NCBI GenBank assembly: GCA_034190875.2
Contig: CM067348.1
Span: 28,257,096 to 28,321,095, forward strand
DNA: 64,000 bases
Direction of reading: 5' to 3'
From: Urechis unicinctus
Lineage: Eukaryota; Annelida; Polychaeta; Xenopneusta; Urechidae
Below are positions 1-9,115 of the stretch, piece by piece. The position numbers were made by a program, and so were the translations under genes. The first letter of the stretch is position 1. Every line of letters begins with the position of its first letter. The notes under the pieces are model-generated. The model ran no database searches. It was not told the DNA's origin and saw only the letters and a list, made by a program, of their open reading frames with translations.

Positions 1-1190
1 AAATCGCTGTCCCTGCCTGACACCAGCCTTCCGATATTCATAAGTCAATATCATTGCGTTGCATGATGCATTTTCGCTGTGAAGGTTTGCATTTTGGGGA
101 ATCATAATTCGGATTTCTACCGCTGCAGATCATGTCAATCTAAGTGACCTGATTTATGAAGCTGAGCTCGCAAGGCGAATCTGTCACGTATTTTTCCAGT
201 CCCTAAGACGATAATAATATGTTATCTAACACCACAGAAGATATCATCCCGTCCGCGGTTAGTCGGACCATTGCAGTCTTATTTTTTTAATTTGCAAGGT
301 AGCACACAAACAATATCTAGAGCAATGTGTGGGTAGGCATTAATTATGAGCCAGTGTTTCATTCTAAGCTTCAAATAACATGGGAAATGTAAAACCATTC
401 TTTTTGAGATTGCTCGGAGTATTAAGTAGCTCTCTTTTGCCACGTGATACCTTAATCTTTGGTCATATTATGTCGGACTTGTAGGCTAATCGGGAATCTT
501 TAGTGATGTCACGAGCTTCCATCTTAAACCATTTTCAATATGTGAAACACCATTACTTACAGTGTATTGTTCCGTAATTTAAGGTGTAACCGGCTCTGCT
601 TGGGCGAATCCTTACCTCTATCCATGCCCCAGAGCACTCACGTAAGTTTCTTGTTTATTCTTTGCATAAAAGCATTCACAGCATCTCACAATGGAGTCGT
701 TGACTATCATGCAGGGGATTTATCGTTTGAGAGAGGAATAAACAGCAAGTAGCACATGAGACATGCTGTGTGCCAATCAATTGCTTGGCCTGCCGCATTT
801 CGACCGAAATCGAAAGTAACTACGCTCTATTCCAGATGGTGAACACTTCCAAGAGATGTATGATTTACATTGTGGTGGGTTTCACCCCGACGAATTACAA
901 TTTCATAAAAGTGCAACTGTACTTGTTACGCAACGATAGTTAATCATGCTTTGATGCAACCCGAGCTTCTCTGTCTTTGTTATTTGTACGATGATTTTAA
1001 AGCAATATGTGCTGCTACTTGTGTGTGAATACATCCGGATAATCATATTCTTTGCATTGCTAAATGACCTGCCAAAATATGAATGTCTCATGTCGTTGTG
1101 AAAGGTAACGTATAATTCACGTGTGCTGCAACAAGACGGCGTGATGCCTTCAACATTTGTTGGGCCTTGCTGATCAGCTCCATGGATCTG
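1..1190. repeat. Long-period repeat, copy at left edge
   Basis: Positions 1-300 align by eye with 50712-51010 and with 63828-64000. One shared landmark is the string ccgtccgcggttagtcgga at about 249-267 and again near 50943. Positions 330-1190 align with 41495-42585, including the stretch around 910-1010 and 42320-42430. The copies differ by many substitutions and small indels, so they are old. Short open frames here (for example 567-752) are not conserved between copies, so I see no coding signal. It is in direct orientation relative to the copies at 41-51 kb and at the right edge. Confidence 0.8.
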
Positions 1191-2130
1191 TAGTCATACC
1201 AAACGTGGTGTGACATAATTGAACGTGAAATTATCATTTCGGCAGGCCAGATAACAATATAAATTGGCATCCTCATGACTTTGTACCGACACCTCGGCGA
1301 CAGATGTAATCCGCCATGTCGTGCCTTACTTGCTGCAAATTATGCTTCAGCATACAGAGCACCTTGAATGGCTTGCATAAAACTGTATTGTGACTCGTAA
1401 TCAATCTATGTGGTTATGTGACGATTTTTCATAAAACGCCTTATCATCTAGGGATTCGGGCATTGAGATGAGGTTTGATGATGTAATAAAAGTGTTATGG
1501 TTAATATCAGCTCTATTCAGCGGTTTACATTCTGTCCCCCGACACCATTCCAATCGTTACCAGCTGTAAATGTTTAGATAATGTTCACAAGAGTCTAATT
1601 TGAGTTTAATGTAGTGCATAAATTTTATTCGCTTCGTGTAGCCAGCCGCTGTTCATGGCATACTTGAATTAAACTATCGTTGTTTTTAGAACTTATGGTC
1701 TCGGTTTTCGCCGAAAAAAGCTGTACCACAGTCGATGCAAGCGTGTTCTCAGAGTGGGCTGTTAATATTCACAACACAATTCACGTTTTTCAACGCAATG
1801 ATAACTCATGTGGGACGTAAGTCATCCCAAACAGGCTTTGATGCATCAACCGAAAGCTAGCATAACATATGATCCAAACCCAACATGCGTTTAGCTGAAC
1901 AACTAGTTCGCTTCCATAGATTGACACAACAATAAAAAATACTTGTGAACGCCGTTCTACGGCGGAAGCCGGATGGTATTATCTGCCATTTGCAGGGTAC
2001 TGTGGCCAATCATCGCGCTACTTAATTACGGTATAAACAGAAAACGAATATTAGTTCGTTGTATAGAGCATTAGCACTAATATAAAGCGCAAATTGTATG
2101 CACTGAAGGCGGTTTTGTTGCCGTTGATAC
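1191..2130. other. Gene-free stretch, no match found in window
   Basis: AT-rich sequence between the first repeat copy and the Polinton-like element. I found no convincing reading frame, RNA gene or within-window match. The left end of the Polinton-like element may lie here or inside the gap that follows. I looked for an inverted match to the element's right edge and did not see one. Confidence 0.5.
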
Positions 2131-2190
2131 TCTCTCTCTCCCCCTCTCCCTCTCGCATCCTCTCCCTCCCTCTCTCCCCTCTCCCTCTCT
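2131..2190 (+). repeat. CT-rich simple repeat next to gap
   Basis: A run of CT, CCCT and CCCTCT units about 60 bases long ends directly at the N block. It encodes low-complexity RE-rich peptide on the minus strand, which is a compositional shadow. The assembly probably broke at this tract. Confidence 0.9.
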
Positions 2191-2290
2191 NNNNNNNNNN
2201 NNNNNNNNNNNNNNNNNNNNNNNNNNNNNNNNNNNNNNNNNNNNNNNNNNNNNNNNNNNNNNNNNNNNNNNNNNNNNNNNNNNNNNNNNN
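2191..2290. other. Assembly gap of exactly 100 N
   Basis: The N run is exactly 100 bases, the size commonly used for a gap of unknown length. It cuts the membrane-protein gene on its right, so real coding sequence is missing. Polymerase or integrase genes of the adjacent element could be hidden here. Confidence 0.98.
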
Positions 2291-2666
2291 CTAGCCAAGC
2301 CTCGTATCTCACATACAGCTTTATGATCTCTTCATCAGACATTGATTCAACCTGGTCAATTGTAAGGCCCTTCAAACCAAGGTACTGACGGGCCTGACCT
2401 CCGGCTATGACGGCAGCAAGCCTATCTCTCTTAGAAGACATATTTACACCAGAGGTGCAACTAGGTTCCGCTCCCCCAGACTTTGTCTCCACTAAGCCAG
2501 TCGAGTCCTGTTCAAGGAGTTTATCAATAATGGTATCAGGATCCATGAATATACGTATACGCCTTCGAGCTTCAAAATACTGCACCGCTACCCAGATGAA
2601 GAAACCTAAATTGATTACTGAGGCAGCGGCTGCTATCAAGGCCAATATCACTTCAATCGACGGCAT
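2291..2666 (-). CDS. Small membrane protein of the Polinton-like element, cut by gap
   Basis: About 125 residues are readable before the gap. Residues 6-30 form one strong transmembrane segment (VILALIAAAASVINLGFFIW), followed by a basic stretch (EARRRIRI). The C-terminal part contains GLTIDQVESMSDEEIIKLY and then KYEA-like charged helix, a pattern I recall from genes in the same cluster in other invertebrate elements. The start codon overlaps the end of the ATPase gene by about 14 bases, which supports the start and suggests a shared transcript. Location is inferred to be a virion or host membrane. Its exact role is unknown. The true end of the gene lies in or beyond the gap. Confidence 0.7.
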
Positions 2667-3303
2667 ATGCAGTAGGCTGATCAGTCTTCAGCAGCAGTTT
2701 TGCGTGCTTGGTCTTTGCTAGTAGTTGGCGTACTGTGGCACGTTCCTCCTTTGTTGGAATTACATCATTTTCACGTAAGGCGTCTTCAAACGAGTCACGG
2801 TCCTTGGTGTGAAAGAGCACCATCCAGCGAGTCTGCTCACGTAAGTCCTTCAGCACAGAGTTGTACTTTTGGGTGAGGACCCAGACACTTTGCTGCGCAT
2901 GGCGGCCGCTAAAGGCCAGTTCGGATAACATGTCTTTCTTCTTGGTTAGGGCCTTTGTTGCCGAACAGTCATCAATAATGTACAGGGTTGGCTCGCACTT
3001 AAAACAATGGTAGAAAGCCCTCAGGTGGTCATGGAGCCGCTCCCCTGGATCAACCACGTACACCTCTGAATCATCCCACACCCATGACCGCGTCTGATAG
3101 GCCTCGTTGAAACGTATGGTAGGGCAGAGGATTACAATATGCTCGAAGGCACCAAAGAAGGGCCCTTCAAGTAGGTCGAGGATGAATGCGGTTTTCCCAC
3201 ATCCTGTCTGCCCACAAACAATTGCCGAACAGGGACCATCTGGAAATGTAAACTTAGTAGACTGCGCTGACGAACCTGCCATCTTTAATGTTAAGCTGTG
3301 CAT
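2653..3303 (-). CDS. Packaging ATPase, FtsK/HerA (A32-like) type
   Basis: A 216-residue P-loop ATPase. The Walker A motif is GQTGCGKT (residues 31-38) and Walker B is LYIIDDC (107-113). A conserved SGRH with a following WVLTQ (132-145) fits the sensor region of viral genome-packaging ATPases. In Polintons and relatives this enzyme pumps DNA into the capsid. Its length is normal for the family. The start could be Met1 or Met8, since the gene begins inside the end of the capsid gene on the same strand. It is followed with a short overlap by the membrane-protein gene, so capsid, ATPase and membrane protein probably form one transcription unit. The frame looks whole. Confidence 0.9.
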   Translation of the reverse strand: MHSLTLKMAGSSAQSTKFTFPDGPCSAIVCGQTGCGKTAFILDLLEGPFFGAFEHIVILCPTIRFNEAYQTRSWVWDDSEVYVVDPGERLHDHLRAFYHCFKCEPTLYIIDDCSATKALTKKKDMLSELAFSGRHAQQSVWVLTQKYNSVLKDLREQTRWMVLFHTKDRDSFEDALRENDVIPTKEERATVRQLLAKTKHAKLLLKTDQPTAYAVD

Positions 3304-4549
3304 CCATTACAATATACATATAAACGTTCAATGTGCCCGCCGCCTCTGCCTTTTTTGTGATCTGTATAGTGATGCCCTCAGACGCATTCTCCACAGCCCT
3401 GCCACTACCGTGCAGCTGGTCGTCATCACTCGTCCTTAAGTCGAGCCACAGGGCATACTTGGTGGTTAGGTACTCTCCTAGGGAAACGTCTGACAATGAC
3501 AGGTCTTTTAATGCTATTGCTACACTGGGGTCTCGTTTACTTGTTGCTGCACAGGCCTTCTTCACCTCGTCCCACTGCTGGTAGCCACGCATGCCCTGGG
3601 CATAGAGCTGATTGGGGATGCCCTCAATGGTCACCTCGACCTTCGTTATCTTTGGGTTGTAGAACGACTCTGTTTTCCTGGCGAATGAGGCGTTGGTCGG
3701 GTCTTCAAAGAGCAGTAGGATGCCCTTCATGCTGCGAGCCGGCACGTTCAGGTTGATGTTCCACAGTGTATCTCTTTTATTGTATACAAGCTTCCTGTGA
3801 CGAAGCACACGGTCATACATAATCGAGAGCCGACTTGTGTACTGTGTGCGTATCATGCGGGCCAACTCTGTTTGGGTAACCATGTCATACTCCAGCGAGA
3901 TGCCATCAATTTTGTAGCTTGCAGCGGTGTCGCCTGTTGCGTGAATCACGCGGTTGTAGTCGTTGAATGTGAGCTCGTATTCCAGTCTGTCACTAAGCGC
4001 ACTCTGGTAGAATGACATGTGGCTCTCGAGGAGTTCAAAATCAAGCGGAACGTAGAACCTGTTGCCATACACATCGGCTACGGCCTTGTCCTCTTCCTCG
4101 GTATCAACCTTGTCTCCTGCCCCCACTCGTATCTTAGTTGCGTTTCTGTCATCTGATGTGTCAATGCCCTGATACTGGAGGCCCTGTCTCTCCTGTGCAG
4201 TCCGCCACAAGTCGTGGTAACAGTGGTACACATCGCTGTCATCAATAGACATGACCTCATTGCCAGAAATCTTGATTGTCAATTTCTTAACCACGGCGTG
4301 GCCCAGGTTTTGCACAACGCTGCGGTTAACATCAGTCGAGGTCAGCGTGATTGTAAAGGCCAGCCGTGCTGTCCCTGAAACAATGACGTCGTCTGCGCCA
4401 AGATTGGGGAAGCGAACCAGCAGTTGTTGGTTCTGGTCAATAGTGCTTGGATTGTTTGTAACGCATACAGATTGTCGCACGCCCTTTACCCCAAGGGGTT
4501 CGCGTATCCGGCGGTGTGGGTTTAGTTTGCGTCCGTAAGTACTCGTCAT
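3254..4549 (-). CDS. Double-jelly-roll major capsid protein
   Basis: A 431-residue protein rich in beta-strand-like segments. The N-terminal part carries LLVRFPNLGADDVIVSGT. A second half begins near the NINLNVPARSMKGILLLFED region, and the C-terminus is LNIKDGRFVSAVY. These features match a capsid-protein family seen next to packaging ATPases in Polinton-like elements of cnidarians and other invertebrates. The known role of the family is to build an icosahedral shell from trimers. Position beside the ATPase supports the call. Assignment to a named Polinton or adintovirus subgroup would need a structure-based comparison. The frame looks whole, and the start ATG is 40 bases from the divergent coiled-coil gene. 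Confidence 0.85.
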   Translation of the reverse strand: MTSTYGRKLNPHRRIREPLGVKGVRQSVCVTNNPSTIDQNQQLLVRFPNLGADDVIVSGTARLAFTITLTSTDVNRSVVQNLGHAVVKKLTIKISGNEVMSIDDSDVYHCYHDLWRTAQERQGLQYQGIDTSDDRNATKIRVGAGDKVDTEEEDKAVADVYGNRFYVPLDFELLESHMSFYQSALSDRLEYELTFNDYNRVIHATGDTAASYKIDGISLEYDMVTQTELARMIRTQYTSRLSIMYDRVLRHRKLVYNKRDTLWNINLNVPARSMKGILLLFEDPTNASFARKTESFYNPKITKVEVTIEGIPNQLYAQGMRGYQQWDEVKKACAATSKRDPSVAIALKDLSLSDVSLGEYLTTKYALWLDLRTSDDDQLHGSGRAVENASEGITIQITKKAEAAGTLNVYMYIVMDAQLNIKDGRFVSAVY

Positions 4550-4589
4550 GTTGAATGCTTAATTACGCTTGTATCTTTAACACAAAGAC
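4550..4589. promoter_or_regulatory. Short divergent intergenic region, probable bidirectional promoter
   Basis: Only 40 bases separate the capsid gene (minus) from the coiled-coil gene (plus), so both promoters must lie here or inside the coding regions. The region is AT-rich and contains ttaattacg and tatctttaacacaaagac. The string acaaagac directly abuts the plus-strand ATG. The promoter call is inferred from gene layout. Confidence 0.45.
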
Positions 4590-6071
4590 ATGGAGTTTGA
4601 TAACCCAGCATTTGACGACCCAGAGGAGGAAGGGGCTATGGGAGGGGATAGGAATGAGACTAGCTTTGATGATGAGGAGACTAACCTGATTGACGAAACT
4701 TTAGATACGTCGTACTCGACTATGCCACCATGGGCTATTACTGAAATGCCTGCTGGGTTAACAGAAGATCAGGTGGCTTCCAAAGAAGAAACTGAAGTCT
4801 TAGTTAAGAGGTGGGAGAAGGCAGTGTCTAAGCATGGGCTGCAGGCCACTCTGGAGTTTAGATGGTCTCAACAAGGTGACCTTTGGGTTAAGTGGGGCCG
4901 AGAATGGAATCTTCTGACATGGAAGAACAATCCAAACAAATTCCTCTCTCCTAGGAGTATCCTAGATTACGGTGGTACACCGCTTGCTCGAGCTCTTGGA
5001 GTGACCACTGAACTATCCACAGAAGCAGTAAAAGCCCTACAAGGCGTTGACGAAGCTGCTGCTTTAGCAGAAGCTGCACTTCCAGATATGTTAGAAATGA
5101 GCAGCCTTGAAGATGTGACAGAGCAAGGTGGTGTGGAAGAAACAGGATTCATAGAGGACGTTCATAACACCATCCAAGACCTAGGTACACAAACAGACAA
5201 CGAACTACCACTCAGAGAGCTTATAGGGCTTGACAATGCTATGCAGACCCAGAGGGGTGAGCTGGTCAATAACCTAGCTAAGATAACTGAGATAGAAAGG
5301 AATATAAAACAGCGGGAAGCTAAAATGGCAAGCCTGGAGGAGGAAGGGAGGGGTGATAGTCGAGCATGGAGATTCCAAGCAAATGAGCTTGCAGAACTGC
5401 AGGACCTGCGGAGTGCCCGTATTGAGGCTGCCTCTGAAAACCGTAACCGTCTAAGGACCCAAATTAACCGCATGAGGGAAACGATCAACAGACTTCTTAA
5501 CGAGGACGCAACACTAGCTGAGCGTATACGCGACCTGTTCCGGGAGCAGGGTATAACAATCGCCTCCATACTCACCGCGATTGGATTGGCAATCTCGACC
5601 CTTGTAGTTGCTTTGACGGGCGGAGGGAGCACTAGTCCAACCCCGGCACCAACGCCGACACCAGCTGATAAGCCTGGTTTAAAGGAATGGATTAAAAAAC
5701 AGCTGAACTCCTTGGCAAACGTCCTGAAGAGCCTAGCCGGTAAGGCAGCAGCTGCCCTTCCAGGAATCATTGGCTCCATCGTATCATGGCTGCTTACGTC
5801 AGCTGCAAAGGTGGCTGGTTGGATGGCAGAACATGTATGGGCCGCAGCTGTGGCGGTGGGGGGAGTTATCCTCCTGATACTCCGCGACTTACTACGTAGC
5901 AAACCAAGCACAGCTAAGCCTATAGCAATTCCGCCTATAATAAGAGCGGTTTTCTCATCCTCGTGCGCCCCACGCAGACCGGTCTCGGCCATAGGGGCCG
6001 GCCCTGGAGAGGGGAGTTCCATATCTGTATCTGGCGGAGGGTCAAAGCTTCCTCTATCTGGAACCACCTGA
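4590..6071 (+). CDS. Coiled-coil, multi-pass membrane protein of the Polinton-like element
   Basis: A 493-residue open frame. Residues 1-40 are acidic. Residues 88-120 hold a Trp-rich segment (WSQQGDLWVKWGREW) resembling a small folded domain. Residues 205-318 form a long heptad-like coiled coil. Residues 321-343 (GITIASILTAIGLAISTLVV) are a strong membrane segment, followed by a Pro/Thr-rich linker (347-360) and two more hydrophobic segments near 386-405 and 415-433. I recall this architecture beside the capsid genes in related invertebrate elements, so a virion-membrane or entry role is plausible but not shown. The last 50 or so residues are low in conservation-like features and may be extension into the convergent zone. 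Transcription is divergent from the capsid gene. Confidence 0.75.
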   Translation: MEFDNPAFDDPEEEGAMGGDRNETSFDDEETNLIDETLDTSYSTMPPWAITEMPAGLTEDQVASKEETEVLVKRWEKAVSKHGLQATLEFRWSQQGDLWVKWGREWNLLTWKNNPNKFLSPRSILDYGGTPLARALGVTTELSTEAVKALQGVDEAAALAEAALPDMLEMSSLEDVTEQGGVEETGFIEDVHNTIQDLGTQTDNELPLRELIGLDNAMQTQRGELVNNLAKITEIERNIKQREAKMASLEEEGRGDSRAWRFQANELAELQDLRSARIEAASENRNRLRTQINRMRETINRLLNEDATLAERIRDLFREQGITIASILTAIGLAISTLVVALTGGGSTSPTPAPTPTPADKPGLKEWIKKQLNSLANVLKSLAGKAAAALPGIIGSIVSWLLTSAAKVAGWMAEHVWAAAVAVGGVILLILRDLLRSKPSTAKPIAIPPIIRAVFSSSCAPRRPVSAIGAGPGEGSSISVSGGGSKLPLSGTT

Positions 6072-6170
6072 ACCGAGTTGACATCAGCATTGCTGCCTAT
6101 CTGCTGCTCCTCAGTTGCAATGGTAATCAGATTGTTTTACCCAGCAACGTCTCCAATGGCGAGGCTCATA

Positions 6171-7220
6171 TCAGACGGAGCCATGTACAGGCCCGTTTCC
6201 AAACACATAATCAACCTTTGAAGAGGCATTCTGGAGGACGTTCTGATACCGTCGGATAGATGACGGAATATCCACTGGGGAGTTGATGGCATCCTCAACG
6301 TTGACCTGAAATTGCTTTTGAGCATCAAAGGACGTTCCAACACCTAGTATCTCTGAGCGGGTCTGCGCCTGAGCCTCAAGAATGGCCCATACATAGGTCC
6401 TGATGCTGTCGTTAATTCGCTCAACGCCGGTTTGTGTAAAACCCTCAGACGTGTCCAGTATGAAGGTACTCCAGGCCTCGTCTGCTTCAGGTCCCTGTGC
6501 TAGATGTAAAACAGCACCCATTCTCTCCTGAAAGGATTGTAGGTTTTTCGCGTGAGCAAAACCTGGCTTTGTATCCTTTTCCGCCTCAAAGGCCATCCGT
6601 GTAGGGTCATAACGAACGTTTCGACCAGCAACTTTGACGACACTCCCGTAACCATACGCATCATGTGCATATAAGATACCAAGACCACTATTAGCTACGG
6701 TTGCCTTCTGGCGCCAGTCTGTGTTTGGTTGAACACCAAAGTTAGTGCAGAGTCTCTCATATGCCCTCTTGTCATATGTATTGTTATAGGGGTCATAGGC
6801 ATGATCCTGAGGTAGAGGCGCTTGCAGTTCTGCTAATAAGCGACGCACTGTGTAATAAAGGTGAAAGGTGTAGAGAGCTTTCACGAGTGGAATCCCAGCC
6901 TCGAGGTGGTCCTGGGAGGACACGCCGCAGCCGGCTGATGCACACCACACTGCAAAGTTTAACTGTTTCTGCCAAAACTGCATTGGATTTGTCAACCAGT
7001 CTTTTACTACTTTGTCCGCTGTTTCCGGCGGCACCTTATAGTTACTGAATAGATCAGGAAACTTTGCTGTGAATGTACCACCATTGTGAACAACTTGAAT
7101 TGTTTGTCGGGTTAGTTTATCTCCCACACCATATGTGGCTGGATACACCCCGCCCGCACCATATGGGGTAGCTTTTCTATTGAAACTAAAGGCTTGTTTA
7201 TTCATAGTGCTATGTATCAC
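6171..7220 (-). pseudogene. Conserved Polinton-like protein of unknown role (fossil gene)
   Basis: About 349 residues are readable. The N-terminus is Gly/Tyr-rich (GAGGVYPATYGVGDK), and residues 75-100 contain WLTNPMQFWQKQLNFAVWC followed by GCGVS. I recognise this motif block as typical of a gene that accompanies the double-jelly-roll capsid genes in invertebrate elements, but I know no established function. A structural or capsid-associated role is an inference from position. Start choice is between Met1 and Met6. The gene converges with the coiled-coil gene, and the zone between them (about 5930-6170) is degraded, so gene ends there cannot be read. It diverges from the plus-strand gene set that begins near 7212. 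Confidence 0.7.
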
Positions 7221-7896
7221 ACTCTGTCAAATGTTCAAAGCGGTGGCGCTGTGTCCCTGCAAAAACCTATGTGTTGGCAATAGGTCAATCACGTATACTG
7301 TGGGCTGGTACAATCTACAATCAGACGAGAGCATTGCATGGCGGTCAAGGAATTCAGAAGAGAGAGGATATGCTGCATTAAAACCAGGCCTCTGGAGCTT
7401 AAGCCTTCTTCAGGAGCATATTACACCATTAGGTATCGGTTTGGAGGTTGATGCTGTAAATGGGGTTATTACCCTAACAGTTCCAGACAATGTGGGTGCG
7501 CACATAACAGGCGGAGTGTTAACAATGTTGGGTCTTGACGGCTTCAGTGGGGGGTGAATACCTTCAGGTACTTACATAGGTGACCGGCCCATCAACTTTA
7601 GCATCTTTAACACAATTTATGTTCACCTCGATAAAGTCAGTACCACACACAAGATGCTAGATGGTGCGCCCACTACGCTTCTTGAAGTTGTTGGCTTAGT
7701 GGGTGGCTCTTTCGGTGATATTATAACCACGAACATCGCTAATCCTGTCTGTAAGCGTGTCACTAGTGGAACAGTGCATGAGTTAAAGGTTCAGTTACGC
7801 GATAATAAAGGAAGGCTATTAGATAACCACGACTTACCTGTTAGCGTTGTTCTTAATTTACAAGATGTCAATAAAAACGAGTATTTATGGACCTAG
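7212..7896 (+). pseudogene. Minor capsid (penton-like) candidate, fossil gene
   Basis: The span carries a beta-rich protein. Its first part includes NRSITYTVGWYNLQSDESI and a segment like GVLTMLGLDGF. Its second part includes IYVHLDKVSTTHKMLDGAP, then a Gly-rich loop and SGTVHELKVQLRDNKGRLLD. The SGT-ELKV-L-D-GR pattern is shared, from memory, with a protein family found next to capsid and ATPase genes in cnidarian and Hydra elements. A single-jelly-roll penton role is plausible because Polintons normally carry one and no other candidate is present. The gene looks broken. It heads a plus-strand series continuing with the fibre, small membrane and nuclease genes. Confidence 0.6.
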
Positions 7897-8510
7897 GCAA
7901 AAACCGGCAAGCACTGTTCAGGGTGCCGACCTATCGGAATATGCCACAAAGACATATGTATCTATTGGTGACTCAAAAAAATGGATAAAAGTGGCGGTAC
8001 TATGACTGGAGACCTTGAAATGGGAGATAATAAAATCGTTGAGTTGGGAGACCCGACTTCACCGAAGGATGCTGTTCATAAAAAGTATATTGATGCTGAA
8101 TATAGACAGCAGAACAGGTACCTGAGACGATACGTAGATGAAAAGACGAAACCACTCATTACTATATGGGCAGAAGCAAGTGGCCCCCTTCGCAGGGCCA
8201 TGGGGCTAGGGGTCGAGACTCACAAGACTCAAGCTGTGGATATACCATGTTATGTAATGGCAAGATCATTCGTATGGGGTTGTCTTCGGGTGTTGGTGCT
8301 GATGCTGGTCCTATAGCAGTCGTTCCTGGTATTAATGGAACGAATCAAGTGGTAGGAATAAGTAAGCCTGCTAACCAACGGGCTGTTGTAATAACTTTAG
8401 ACCAGTCTTTACAGCTACAAGAAGGCAACGTTATTAACTTTTATACAACCACACAAAACCGAGGGGCGACTTGGTCTGTAGCTTCACTCCTAATTGAACT
8501 TGATATATAG
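7867..8510 (+). pseudogene. Phage-type fibre protein, fossil gene
   Basis: The N-terminal region contains TMTGDLEMGDNKIVELGDP followed by DAVHKKYID. This is the recognisable repeat motif of phage tail-fibre and adhesin shafts (M-x-GDL-MG-KI-LGDP-DAV-KKYVD), which forms trimeric fibres. A charged helical linker follows, then a C-terminal globular region ending in GATWSVASLLIELDI that resembles a trimeric knob or jelly-roll head. A role in receptor binding at the virion surface is inferred from this design. The start overlaps the end of the preceding gene, as is usual in compact virus-like clusters. The gene looks broken. Confidence 0.7.
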
Positions 8511-8531
8511 ACTTATGTATACAAAGACAGT

Positions 8532-9087
8532 ATGAAACAACAACCAACGACTGCACCGTTAAATCCGGAGCCTCATCTATGTGGTCTGGGGCACTCCTAT
8601 CGGCTGAATGAGATCAGTCTTAAGAAGCAATACCTTGAGAAAGAAATTGAAAAATATGGTGCTATGTACAAAAAAATATAGGTGTGCAGTAAACTCAGTG
8701 GACGCTGTAGACACTGCTTTAGTTGCTGTGGGTATGTGTCTTGGCGCAAGTGGTGCAGGTGTAATGTCTACAGTAATTGCCATTCCTATTGCCACAGTGT
8801 TGGGTGCTACTGGAGCCGCTTGTGGGCTACTTGTAATTGTTGGAAAATTCATCAGTCGGCGTCTGACCATTAAGTTAAAAAAGCATGACAAGATCCGCAT
8901 TCTCACTCAGAGCAAATTGAATACCATTGCTGACATTGTATCGGCGGCGCTTGAAGATGGGTATATCTCAGATGATGAGTTTAAGGTCGTTTCGGTCGAG
9001 ATCATGAAATATAGTCAAATGAAAAGAGACATTAAAGCAAAATGTTTGAAAGCGGCAGAATCGCCCCCTAGACCTGCTAAGGTATGA
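8532..9087 (+). pseudogene. Small glycine-rich membrane-like protein, fossil gene
   Basis: The product is small and charged at both ends. A central hydrophobic, Gly/Ala-rich region (VGMCLGASGAGVMSTVIAIP, then GATGAACGLLVIVG) looks like two membrane helices. A C-terminal helical region follows, with KLNTIADIVSAALEDGYISD and DEEFKVVSVEI-like charged helices. I recall similar small proteins in the same gene clusters of coral and anemone genomes, where function is unknown. It lies between fibre and nuclease on the same strand. The string acaaagac occurs just ahead of the ATG at 8532, as at 4590. The gene looks broken. Confidence 0.6.
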
Positions 9088-9115
9088 CACTGACAGTCCA
9101 TTTGAAGAGTGGGGG

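Noticed and set aside
2077-2298. RE-rich frames beside the N gap
   Set aside because: They are CT-repeat translation plus unknown bases.
5162-6067. 301-codon minus-strand frame opposite the coiled-coil gene
   Set aside because: Most of it is an antisense shadow of the plus-strand gene, with Ser/Arg/Leu-rich content. Only the convergent end could hold true minus-strand gene remains, and its limits cannot be read.
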